Made by a program: the position numbers and the translations under genes. From positions 1 through 21,693 of the forward strand of contig CAYMCQ010000075.1 in assembly GCA_964389025.1 (NCBI GenBank): a stretch of DNA of 21,693 bases. Reading direction: 5' to 3'. The notes under the pieces were generated by a model. That model did not search any database and was not told the origin of the DNA. It saw only the letters and a list, made by a program, of their open reading frames with translations. The DNA comes from CAYMCQ01 sp964389025 (GTDB lineage: Bacteria > Verrucomicrobiota > Verrucomicrobiia > Limisphaerales > CAYMCQ01). Positions 7,317 through 14,582 of the stretch are shown piece by piece (position 1 is the stretch's first letter; every line of letters begins with the position of its first letter).

Positions 7317-10142
7317 ATGACTTCGACTTATCTCAAATCCTTCGCCTCCGTTGATTGCGACGTGCGCTTCGACAATCTCACGCGTCAGCTCTACGCCACG
7401 GACGCTTCGATTTATCAGATCGAGCCGCTCGCCGTCGCGTTTCCGAAAAATGCGCGGCAGGCGCGCGCGGTCGTTCGCGCGGGAGCGGAGGGCGGCGTTT
7501 CGATCATTCCGCGCGGCGCGGGCACAGGGCTTGTCGGCGGCGCGATTGGCGATGGCGTGGTCGTGGATTTTTCGCTGCATAACCGGAAAATTTCTGAGTT
7601 CAATGCCGAAAAAAAAACCGTTCGTGTCGGCGCGGGCGTGATTCTTGACCGGCTCAACAAATTTCTTTACCCGCACGGGTTTCGTTTCGGCCCGGACGTG
7701 GCGACAAGCTCCCGAGCGACGATTGGCGGGATGATCGCGAACAATTCCAGCGGCTCGCACGTCCCCATTTACGGCACGACTGCCGACCACGTCAGCGAGC
7801 TGGAAATTCTTTTGCACGACGGCTCAGTTGAAAAAATCGGCCCGGCGCACGACTACTTGCCGAAGCAACGCGGTCTGCTCGAAGACCTGATTCGTTTTCA
7901 CTCGCTGAAAATCGAGGAAAGTTTTCCGCCGGGATTGCTCAAGCGCTGGCCCGGTTACGGACTGGCGCGGTGCCTGCATGAGCCGCGCAATCTCAATCAC
8001 ATCCTCTGCGGCAGTGAAGGGACTTTGTGCGCGATTCTTTCCGCCGAATTAAAAATTGTCCCGCTGCCAAAGGAAAAAGGCCTCGCGCTGATTTTTTTCG
8101 ATTCGGTTGCCGAGGCGATGCAGGCGAGCGTCGATCTGCTGGATCTGCAACCTGCCGCAATTGAGCATCTCGACCGTGTTTTGTTCGACCAGACGCGCGG
8201 CCAGCTTGAATTTCAGGCTGCGCGGGATTTGATGCAACTGGATGCAAAACCCTGCGAGTCCATTCTGGCCGTGGAATTTTTCGACAACGTGCAGGACAAG
8301 CTTGCGATGTTGTCGCAACGAAATCTTGGCGCGCGAAAAAAAATATTTCAGAGCCAGCATGAAGCGAATCTCGTCTGGGAAGTTCGCAAAGCCGGACTGA
8401 ATTTGCTCACCGGACGCAAAGGCGACGCGAAGACGGCCACCTGCATCGAGGACACGGCAGTGCTGCCGCAGAAATTGCCGGACTACGTGAAAGCCCTGCA
8501 AACATTGATGAAAACGCTTGGCCTCGAGGCGTCGTATTACGGACATGCGGCGGCAGGCTTGCTTCACGTCCGGCCTGTTCTCGATTTGCATTCGGCGGAC
8601 GACTTGAAAAAATTTCGGCAGGTGTCGGATGAAGTTTCTGCGCTTGTCCGGCAGTTCAAAGGCTCGATTGCAGCGGAACATGGCGTCGGCATCGCGCGCA
8701 CGGAATTTTTGCACGAACAGCTTGGCGATGAGTTGATGGAGGTGATGCGCGAGATCAAAACGTCGTTCGACCCGCACAATCTTTTCAATCCAGGAAAAAT
8801 CATTTCCGACGGACGATTCAAGATTGACGCGAACTTGCGTCAAGGCGCGGGCCACGAATTGAAACTGCCGTTCACCCCGACCCTCGCGTTTGCATCCCGC
8901 GACGAATCGTTCGTGCGCAACCTCGAGCAGTGCAACGGTTGCGGCGGTTGCCGCAAGGAAACGGCGACGATGTGCCCCACGTTCATCGCGACGGGCGAGG
9001 AAATCATGTCGACGCGAGGTCGCGCCAACGCAATTCGTGCGGCGTTGGAGTTGCGTGGCCTCGAAAATGGCGACGCACTTGCATCTGATGAACTCGAAGA
9101 GGCTTTAGGCAATTGTCTCTTGTGTAAAGCCTGCACGAAGGAATGTCCCAGCAACGTGAACATGGCTTTGCTGAAAGCGGAGTTGAATCGTGCGCGGATC
9201 AGGCGCGATGGATTGAGTTGGCAGGAAAAACTTTTTAGCTCAGTAGATTTGCTTGGACGAATGGGCTGCAAAATGCCCGGGCTGGCAAACAAAACTCTCG
9301 ATTGGCCGTGGACGCGGCGGCTGATGGAAAGGTTTCTAGGCGTCGCGACTCAACGGCCTTTGCCGCACTACACGAAGACACGATTTGATCGCTGGTTTGC
9401 GGAGCGAACGCCTTCGCGGGTCGCCAATCGAGGCCGCGTGGTTTTGTGGGACGACACGTTCGTGCGCTATCACGAGCCGCACATCGGATTCGCGGCGGTG
9501 AAAGTTTTGGAGGCTGCGGGATTCGAAGTGGCGCTGGCGCAAGGGCGGAAATGCTGCGGTCGCCCCGCCTTCAGCCAGGGAAATCTTGATGAGGCAAAGA
9601 GCCTCGGCCAGCACAATCTCGCGCTGCTGAACAAGGACGTGGACAACGCGCCGATCATTTTTCTTGAGCCGTCGTGCTACTCGATGTTCGTGGAGGATTA
9701 TCGCGAACTGAAACTGCCGAATTTCGAGCGCGTGGCGAAGCGTAGTTTTTTGTTCGAGGAAGTCATCGAGCGTTTGCTGAGGAACGATCCGGGCGCACTG
9801 AAATTTTTCGCGCGCGCGGGAAACATCATCATCCATGCGCATTGCCATTTGAAGTCGCTGATGAGTCCCGACCTGCTGAAAAGTCTGGCGGAACGTTTGC
9901 CGGAGCGCCGGGTGAGTCTGCTCGAGACAGGTTGTTGCGGAATGGCCGGAGCGTTCGGCGCGCTGGCGTCGAAATACGAACTGTCGGTCAAAATCGCGGA
10001 GCCATTGATTAGACAGGTCAAGGAGCAGCCATACGGAACGATCGTCATCGCGTCGGGCACGAGTTGCCGGCATCAGATTGATCATCTCGCACCGGTGCGC
10101 GCGCGGCACATGGCGGAAGTTTTGGCCGAGGCATTGGCATAA
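7317..10142 (+). CDS. FAD-binding/Fe-S oxidoreductase fusion (D-lactate or D-2-hydroxyglutarate dehydrogenase-like, YdiJ-type)
   Basis: A 941-aa three-part dehydrogenase. Residues about 30-260 form a PCMH-type FAD-binding domain (PRGAGTGLVGGAI from residue 65; ATIGGMIANNSSG). Residues about 260-510 form the FAD-oxidase C-terminal domain (YYGHAAAGLLHVRP, AEHGVGIARTEF, FDPHNLFNPGKI). Two ferredoxin-like 4Fe-4S clusters follow (CNGCGGC...CP from residue 539 and CLLCKACTKECP from 600). Two CCG domains come last (CCGRPAF at 746 and GCCGMAGAFG near 873, with PSCYSMF, HAHCHLKS and SGTSCRHQ). This layout matches E. coli YdiJ and other D-2-hydroxyacid dehydrogenases that pass electrons to the membrane chain. 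The exact substrate (lactate, 2-hydroxyglutarate or glycolate) is not determined. The start is an ATG at 7317-7319 with no clear Shine-Dalgarno. A run of nine A at 7609-7617 lies within the coding sequence. Confidence 0.93.
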   Translation: MTSTYLKSFASVDCDVRFDNLTRQLYATDASIYQIEPLAVAFPKNARQARAVVRAGAEGGVSIIPRGAGTGLVGGAIGDGVVVDFSLHNRKISEFNAEKKTVRVGAGVILDRLNKFLYPHGFRFGPDVATSSRATIGGMIANNSSGSHVPIYGTTADHVSELEILLHDGSVEKIGPAHDYLPKQRGLLEDLIRFHSLKIEESFPPGLLKRWPGYGLARCLHEPRNLNHILCGSEGTLCAILSAELKIVPLPKEKGLALIFFDSVAEAMQASVDLLDLQPAAIEHLDRVLFDQTRGQLEFQAARDLMQLDAKPCESILAVEFFDNVQDKLAMLSQRNLGARKKIFQSQHEANLVWEVRKAGLNLLTGRKGDAKTATCIEDTAVLPQKLPDYVKALQTLMKTLGLEASYYGHAAAGLLHVRPVLDLHSADDLKKFRQVSDEVSALVRQFKGSIAAEHGVGIARTEFLHEQLGDELMEVMREIKTSFDPHNLFNPGKIISDGRFKIDANLRQGAGHELKLPFTPTLAFASRDESFVRNLEQCNGCGGCRKETATMCPTFIATGEEIMSTRGRANAIRAALELRGLENGDALASDELEEALGNCLLCKACTKECPSNVNMALLKAELNRARIRRDGLSWQEKLFSSVDLLGRMGCKMPGLANKTLDWPWTRRLMERFLGVATQRPLPHYTKTRFDRWFAERTPSRVANRGRVVLWDDTFVRYHEPHIGFAAVKVLEAAGFEVALAQGRKCCGRPAFSQGNLDEAKSLGQHNLALLNKDVDNAPIIFLEPSCYSMFVEDYRELKLPNFERVAKRSFLFEEVIERLLRNDPGALKFFARAGNIIIHAHCHLKSLMSPDLLKSLAERLPERRVSLLETGCCGMAGAFGALASKYELSVKIAEPLIRQVKEQPYGTIVIASGTSCRHQIDHLAPVRARHMAEVLAEALA

Positions 10143-10165
10143 CCACCACCGAACCAGCATGAGGT

Positions 10166-10194
10166 TTGACAGACGCGCGCCGTTGCGTTTTGAT
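10166..10194 (+). promoter_or_regulatory. Putative sigma70 promoter for frr
   Basis: A perfect -35 hexamer TTGACA lies at 10166-10171. It is followed after 17 bp by TTTGAT (10189-10194), a four-of-six match to the -10 consensus. The expected start of transcription would be about 10201, leaving a short leader before the frr ATG at 10214. The perfect -35 and ideal spacing support it, the weak -10 does not. The same TTG could be misread as an upstream frr start. Confidence 0.4.
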
Positions 10195-10213
10195 AGCGGC
10201 AACAATTTATTTT

Positions 10214-10774
10214 ATGGCACTCGACGACATTTTATTGGAAGCCGAAGACAAGATGATCAAGACCGAGCAAGTCGTGGTGAACGAATTCGCCGGCGTCCGC
10301 ACGGGCAAGGCATCGGCGGGGCTTGTCGAAAACATTGTTGTGGATGTTTACGGCTCGCAGATGCGCATCCGCGAACTCGCCGGCATCACCACGCCGGAAC
10401 CGCGCACGCTCACCATCCAGCCGTGGGACGCGACCACGTTGCAGCCGATTGAAAAGGCGATCCAAAAATCAAATCTCGGACTAAATCCATCCGTGCAGGG
10501 CAAGGTGCTGCGAATCTTTTTTCCCGAGTTGAGCCAGGAACGCCGCCAGGAATTCGTGAAGATCATCAAAAAAATGGCCGAGGACGGGCGCGTGGCGATC
10601 CGCCACGTCCGCCGCGACGCGATGGATCAGTTGAAAAAACATTCGCACGACAGCGGCGTGACCGAGGACGAGGAAAAGCAGGCGGAAAAAGATTTGCAGA
10701 AGTTGACGGACGATTACATCGCAAAGATTGACTCGCACCTGGCGCACAAGGAAAAGGAAATCATGACCGTTTGA
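10214..10774 (+). CDS. frr: Ribosome recycling factor
   Basis: RRF acts with EF-G to release the post-termination ribosome from mRNA. At 186 aa it has the normal family length from the chosen ATG (MALDDILLEAEDKM). Visible family motifs are EFAGVRTGKASAGLVENI, VDVYGS, IQPWD, AIQKSNLGLNP, the positively charged helix with RRQEFVKIIKKMAEDGRVAIRHVRRDA, and the C-terminal coiled helix with DYIAKIDSHLAHKEKEI. An in-frame TTG at 10166 would add 16 residues unlike the family and overlaps the putative promoter, so I reject it. frr usually sits beside pyrH, tsf and rpsB. Here it follows an oxidoreductase by 71 bp and has its own probable promoter. Its stop is one base from the stop of the convergent FtsB-like gene. 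Confidence 0.98.
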   Translation: MALDDILLEAEDKMIKTEQVVVNEFAGVRTGKASAGLVENIVVDVYGSQMRIRELAGITTPEPRTLTIQPWDATTLQPIEKAIQKSNLGLNPSVQGKVLRIFFPELSQERRQEFVKIIKKMAEDGRVAIRHVRRDAMDQLKKHSHDSGVTEDEEKQAEKDLQKLTDDYIAKIDSHLAHKEKEIMTV

Positions 10775-10775
10775 T

Positions 10776-11099
10776 TCAGCGCACCGCAGTATTGTTCGTC
10801 GCAGGCTCTTCAAAGCGGATCACGGTTTCACCCGGTTTCGCGTAACCCAAAGTTTCGCGCGCCAGCCGCTCGACGGTTTTTGGGTCGCGTTTCAAGGCGT
10901 CGGTTGAACTTATCAATTGTTTGCGCGTCTCCTCCGCCTGCCGGATTTGCGCGTCCTGCCGCATTATTTCTTTGCGCATCCGTTCGTTCTGCTTGATGAG
11001 CGGCAGGTAGCAAACGACCACTGCCAGCACGCCCGCGAGAAAAAGAAGGAAGACGATTCCGCGTGAAAGTTTTGTCCAAATGCTGTCTGGCGCATCCAT
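10776..11099 (-). CDS. Septum formation initiator family protein (FtsB/DivIC-like)
   Basis: A 107-aa single-pass membrane protein with the layout of FtsB/DivIC: a short cytoplasmic N-terminus, one hydrophobic segment at about residues 14-34 (IVFLLFLAGVLAVVVCYLP), a periplasmic coiled coil rich in Arg, Glu and Gln (about 36-70), and the conserved tail DPKTVERLARETLGYAKPGETV. Members of this family bind FtsL and FtsQ and help activate septal peptidoglycan synthesis. The tail motif makes the family call firm. Whether it is the FtsB functional equivalent is inferred. The start is an ATG at 11097-11099. It is not in a cell-division cluster here. It lies 41 bp after the lipoprotein gene, so the two may be co-transcribed. 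Confidence 0.92.
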   Translation of the reverse strand: MDAPDSIWTKLSRGIVFLLFLAGVLAVVVCYLPLIKQNERMRKEIMRQDAQIRQAEETRKQLISSTDALKRDPKTVERLARETLGYAKPGETVIRFEEPATNNTAVR

Positions 11100-11140
11100 C
11101 GCAGCCAGTTAATCCGAGCGCGCCGGAAGAAACAAAGAAA

Positions 11141-11521
11141 TTATTTGGAAAATTTTCTCCAACTCCGCAGTTGACCGTCCGGCCCGAAAATCAGCCGCAG
11201 ATAATAATTTGGCGAATAGGTGTCGTAATAACCCGGATAAATCGGCCCGTAGCAATGCCACGGATCGGCGTAAATCAGCGGCGGCGGGTAGTGGATTGCG
11301 TAGCCGCGTCGCGTCAGCCATTCCGCCACGGTCGAGCCGTCGGCCAGTTTCGCGGATTTGTCCGGCGGGCCAAGTTCTGTCACCGCGTGATCGTAGGTGT
11401 AATTGGCGACGCGGCTGTTCCAGTCAATTTTCGGCGTCGTCGCGCAGCTCGCGAGAAACAAAACGACCAGCGCAGGGAAAAATCTTGCGGCGACCCGAAA
11501 TGTTGTTGTGGCGCTGTTCAC
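11141..11521 (-). CDS. Small predicted lipoprotein of unknown function
   Basis: A 126-aa protein with a lipoprotein signal: an n-region with Arg residues, a hydrophobic core FFPALVVLFLAS, and a lipobox LASC with the acylated Cys at position 26 followed by ATT, which predicts outer-membrane sorting by the +2 rule. The mature part has YTYDHAVTELGPPDKSAKLADGSTVAEWL, reminiscent of small outer-membrane SmpA/OmlA-like folds in which a short helix precedes a DG-x-x-x-x-W/Y strand, then a Tyr/Pro-rich stretch (IHYPPPLIYADPWHCYGP) and a final strand with FGPDGQLRSWRKF. I do not recognise a named family. The start is a GTG at 11519-11521, and GAGG lies too far upstream to be a convincing ribosome-binding site. 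Confidence 0.8.
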   Translation of the reverse strand: MNSATTTFRVAARFFPALVVLFLASCATTPKIDWNSRVANYTYDHAVTELGPPDKSAKLADGSTVAEWLTRRGYAIHYPPPLIYADPWHCYGPIYPGYYDTYSPNYYLRLIFGPDGQLRSWRKFSK

Positions 11522-11645
11522 GAGGTCAATTTAGCCCTCTGCAGGCTGAACGCAAATCCGCTTTGCGTGTCGAAAAACTGCCGAATCGGTTGGACAGCGC
11601 CGCTGAACTTGGCAAGCTCTTGCGCGTTTCAAATCCGGACAACGA

Positions 11646-12248
11646 ATGATAAAAACAATCTTGCTGATTTTCAGGCCAGTCCCGACGTGGGAAAAAATTG
11701 CCCGCGTGCAACGGGGCGTTTTTTTCATTCTTGCGCTCGTTCTGCTCCCGTTGATGGCGCTTTCTTCCGCCGGGGAAATTTACGGCCTCGTCCACTGGAG
11801 CAAACAATACCGCGCGCTTGGCGCAGCGAACACGTTGCCATTGGCAACAGCGGTTGACTACGCGGCGATCCAATTTCTGTTGAGCCTGCTGGTTTTGTTT
11901 TGCGACGCGTATGTGCTCAAGGCGCTGGGAGAAACCTTTCACAGCCGCCACAGCTACTCGCGCGCGTTCACGACCCTGGCTTACTCGCTAGCGCCGCTCT
12001 TTCTTTTTCGGCTGTTGCATGCCGCGCCCATTTTGCACTGGTGGATGGTCTGGCTCGTGGGAATTGTCCTCACGCTTGCGGTTTTGTATTATGGCCTGGT
12101 CCGGGTGATGCAGCCCGACCCGACTCACGCGCTGGGGCTTTTTTTTATGACCGCGGTGTTGTTGGTCATCACCACGTTCCTCGCGCAACTCGTGGCATCG
12201 CTCGTTCTGAAATCAAAGCTGACTCTGTTCGCGCCGTTGTTTCACTGA
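11646..12248 (+). CDS. Yip1-family-like integral membrane protein
   Basis: A 200-aa polytopic membrane protein with about five hydrophobic segments (near residues 25-45, 75-95, 110-127, 131-150 and 163-188). The N-terminal FRPVPTWEKIAR followed by a Gly-Val-Phe-Phe helix resembles bacterial Yip1-domain proteins, which begin with a P-x-x-T-W motif before a bundle of five helices. Function in bacteria is unknown. The start is an ATG at 11646. It is divergent from the lipoprotein gene (124 bp gap), and its last seven bases overlap the end of the convergent kinase-MurQ gene. The Yip1 assignment rests on layout and a short motif, so it is less certain than the membrane-protein call. Confidence 0.8.
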   Translation: MIKTILLIFRPVPTWEKIARVQRGVFFILALVLLPLMALSSAGEIYGLVHWSKQYRALGAANTLPLATAVDYAAIQFLLSLLVLFCDAYVLKALGETFHSRHSYSRAFTTLAYSLAPLFLFRLLHAAPILHWWMVWLVGIVLTLAVLYYGLVRVMQPDPTHALGLFFMTAVLLVITTFLAQLVASLVLKSKLTLFAPLFH

Positions 12249-14089
12249 CGCGATTTCCTTCCGAGCCGGCGAAGCGCCTTCTTGATGACCCAGCCGGATT
12301 TTTCCAACGAAGCCTGAGCCTTCGCGTAATCAACTCCGGCAAGCGCCTGAACGATTCGCGCCGCGCGGTCGCGCAGCTTCACGTTCGACGGATTCAAGTC
12401 CACCATCAAGTTGCTCACGACTTTTCCGATGCGCACCATCGAGAGTGTCGTGAAAATGTTCAGGATCAATTTCGTCGCGGTGCCCGCCTTCAATCGCGTC
12501 GAGCCGGTCAAAACTTCCGGGCCGATGTCTGGCGCGATGACGACGTCAGGTTTTGAGTCGCGGGATATTTTCAAAGACGGATTGAAGCAGAGCAAGGCGG
12601 TTTTCGCGCCGCGCCTTTTCGCTTCCTTCAACGCGCCCCAAACGTATGGCGTCCGTCCGCTCGCGGCGATTCCGACGACCACATCGCGCGAATTGACTCC
12701 GCGAAATTCAATCGCCCTGGCGCCGCCGGCAAAATCATCCTCCGCCCTTTCAACCGCCTGCCAAAGCGCCGTGTAACCGCCGGCCATGATGGACTGCACC
12801 ATCTCCGGCGGCGAGCGGAACGTGGGTGGACATTCGCTCGCGTCCAAAACTCCGAGCCGTCCGCTCGTTCCTGCGCCGACGTAAAACAATCTCCCACCGC
12901 CGCGAAACGCGCGCACGATGAAGTTCAACACCCGCTCGATTTTTTTTCGCTCCGCCAAAATCGCTCTTGGAATCGTCGCCTCTTCCGAAAGCATCAGCGC
13001 GATGGCCTGTTTCAGCGGAAGCCTGTCGAGATGCTCCGAGCGCGGATTGCGCTGTTCCGTCGGAGAAAGTTTCAGAGTTTGAACCGGCGGTTCGCTCTCT
13101 TTTTGCTCAATTGAACCGCCGCGCAAGTCGGCCCGCACGATTCGCGCGCCGGATCTTTCAAAGACCTTCCGCGCTAGTTGCACCGCGCCCCAGACACTTT
13201 CCCGCTCCAACGGCGCGACGACGCAGCCCGGCGAAAGTTTGCGCAAAAGTTCGCCCACTCGTTGCGCAAACTTCGGCTGCTTCAAAAGAACGCTTCCGGC
13301 CAAAACAAAACGCGCGAGATTTTTGCCGGAACTCAATCGTCGCGCGCAAGCCGCCGCGTCCTTCGCCAGACTTTGCGCCGCGCCTTCCAAAATGTCCGCC
13401 GCGATTTTATCGCCGCGCTCCCACGCCGCGAAAACTTGCACGGCGAGTTTCGAGATTTCCGACTTGTCGGCTTTTTGAACCCACGGGATCAGATCATTCG
13501 GCTCGTTCAATTCGAGCGCGCTCAAAATCCGCTCGCCGAGTTTCGGCCACTTGCCGTCGCGGTCGTAATAAAAAACCACCGCCTTCAACGCGCGCATCCC
13601 GATTTCGTAGCCACTGCCCTTGTCGCCTAGAATGTGTCCCCAGCCGCCGACTTTCGTGGTCTTGCCGGCAGCGTTTCGTCCGTAACAACACGAACCCGTG
13701 CCGCTAAGAACCAAGACATGGGCAGAGCGGCGAGTTTTTTGGCTTCTGGCTTCTTTCGTTGCCGCCAGCGCCGTTTCCAGATCGTTCGTCGCGGCGCATG
13801 GGGTTTCTTTCCAGATTTTTCCCGCTGCATCGCGGATGCGTTTCCAGTCCGCCTCTGTGCGCGCGCCGGCCATGCCGATGCCGAGCGCGGAAGGTTTTGG
13901 AAAAGATTTTGCGATGGATTGAAAATGGGAGACAAGTTGCGCGTCGCTCAACAATCTCAAATTCGCCGGGCCGGCCTCGATCCGTTTTGAAGGGCGACCG
14001 GAAATGTCCGCCAGCAGCGCGACCGTGCGTGTGCCGCCACATTCGAGGCCGAGAAAAAGTGGATTTGCTGAAGCTTGTGCGCCGCTCAT
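12242..14089 (-). CDS. murQ: Fused BadF/BadG-type amino-sugar kinase and N-acetylmuramic acid 6-phosphate etherase (MurQ)
   Basis: Two complete enzymes in one chain of 615 aa. The N-terminal part (about 12-310 from the ATG) is an ASKHA sugar kinase of the BadF/GlcNAc-kinase family: GLECGGTRT phosphate-1 loop, ND at 102-103, LSGTGSCCYG phosphate-2 loop, GGWGHILGDKGSG, and FVLAGSVLL. After a charged linker (about 311-340), residues 340-605 are a full-length MurQ: TEQRNPRSEHLD, GGGRLFYVGAGTSGRLG, LDASECPPTF, AVERAEDD, GIAASGRTPYV, GSTRLKAGTA and LMVDLNPSN. The two catalytic Glu of MurQ match E419 and E450, 31 apart as in the family. Together the domains would phosphorylate MurNAc and then cleave D-lactate from MurNAc-6P to give GlcNAc-6P during peptidoglycan recycling. 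The first loop has Glu-Cys where Asp-Gly is usual. I chose the ATG at 14087-14089; a TTG at 14123-14125 would add 12 residues. The kinase specificity (MurNAc, GlcNAc or both) is inferred from the fusion. Confidence 0.93.
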   Translation of the reverse strand: MSGAQASANPLFLGLECGGTRTVALLADISGRPSKRIEAGPANLRLLSDAQLVSHFQSIAKSFPKPSALGIGMAGARTEADWKRIRDAAGKIWKETPCAATNDLETALAATKEARSQKTRRSAHVLVLSGTGSCCYGRNAAGKTTKVGGWGHILGDKGSGYEIGMRALKAVVFYYDRDGKWPKLGERILSALELNEPNDLIPWVQKADKSEISKLAVQVFAAWERGDKIAADILEGAAQSLAKDAAACARRLSSGKNLARFVLAGSVLLKQPKFAQRVGELLRKLSPGCVVAPLERESVWGAVQLARKVFERSGARIVRADLRGGSIEQKESEPPVQTLKLSPTEQRNPRSEHLDRLPLKQAIALMLSEEATIPRAILAERKKIERVLNFIVRAFRGGGRLFYVGAGTSGRLGVLDASECPPTFRSPPEMVQSIMAGGYTALWQAVERAEDDFAGGARAIEFRGVNSRDVVVGIAASGRTPYVWGALKEAKRRGAKTALLCFNPSLKISRDSKPDVVIAPDIGPEVLTGSTRLKAGTATKLILNIFTTLSMVRIGKVVSNLMVDLNPSNVKLRDRAARIVQALAGVDYAKAQASLEKSGWVIKKALRRLGRKSRQ

Positions 14090-14159
14090 TGGCGGGCAGT
14101 CTTGCAAAGTCAAAGTATTTTCCAAGCACGAAAACTCGGTGTGGCAAAAGGCGTTGTTC

Positions 14160-14164
14160 GAGGG
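14160..14164 (+). promoter_or_regulatory. Ribosome-binding site deciding the start of the 86-aa gene
   Basis: GAGGG lies six bases before the ATG at 14171, the best-spaced Shine-Dalgarno-like sequence I saw in this window. It favours 14171 over the ATG at 14177 and over an upstream in-frame start at 14075 that would run into the divergent kinase gene. Confidence 0.5.
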
Positions 14165-14170
14165 TATTCA

Positions 14171-14431
14171 ATGGGCATGACGCAAACGGAACAGGCCATC
14201 CTTGACGCGCTGCTGGAATTGGAAACCGCCGTGAAATCCATGGCGACCGCGAATCCAAAACCGAACCTGCAGACTCATTTCGCGCGGCTCGACGAATTGA
14301 CGCGCCAGTTGCCACCGAAAACCGACGCGAACCTGCTGCACTATTTGCACAAGAAAAGTTACGAGAAGGCGCGGCTGTTTTTGCAGGGACGCGAGGCGGA
14401 GAATCAGCGCGGCAGTTGCAGGCATGTCTAA
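14171..14431 (+). CDS. Small protein of unknown function (86 aa)
   Basis: An 86-aa soluble, mostly helical protein: a Glu/Leu-rich N-terminal helix (QAILDALLELETAVKSM), a Pro/Asn linker, a second helical region (HFARLDELTRQLPPKTD) and a third (LLHYLHKKSYEKARLFLQGRE), ending in GSCRHV. Two Met codons (14171 and 14177) could start it; the GAGGG six bases before 14171 favours the first. The hydrophobic/charged heptad-like pattern, the good ribosome-binding site and the 81-bp divergent spacing to the kinase-MurQ start support a real gene. I do not recognise the family and assign no function. It precedes mnmE by 151 bp, most of which is an inverted repeat. Confidence 0.72.
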   Translation: MGMTQTEQAILDALLELETAVKSMATANPKPNLQTHFARLDELTRQLPPKTDANLLHYLHKKSYEKARLFLQGREAENQRGSCRHV

Positions 14432-14560
14432 ATTCCAAGCACCAACATCCAAGCTCCAGAGAAGCTCCAAACACCAAACCTCAAACTTCAAACCGAGACT
14501 CGGCGCTTCAGTGATTGGAGCTTGAAGTTTCTCTGGAGCTTGGTGCTTGGAATTTGGAGC
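14431..14560. repeat. Long imperfect inverted repeat between the small gene and mnmE
   Basis: The left arm starting at 14431 (AATTCCAAGCACC, then after seven extra bases AAGCTCCAGAGAA) pairs with the reverse complement of the right arm ending near 14554, which reads AATTCCAAGCACC directly followed by AAGCTCCAGAGAA. Further partial pairing (CTCCAA against CTTCAA) extends inward. The arms together form a stem of more than 30 bp with one 7-base bulge, around a 45-50 base loop. The region is also internally repetitive (CCAAGCTCC and CTCCAAAC words). It looks like a dispersed intergenic palindromic element and could form a cruciform or an RNA hairpin in the mnmE leader. Confidence 0.75.
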
Positions 14561-14582
14561 TTTTCATTTGTAACTTCCCTCC

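Noticed and set aside
13178..14205. Several plus-strand frames over the kinase domain
   Set aside because: Arg-rich shadow frames antisense to a clearly functional kinase-MurQ gene.
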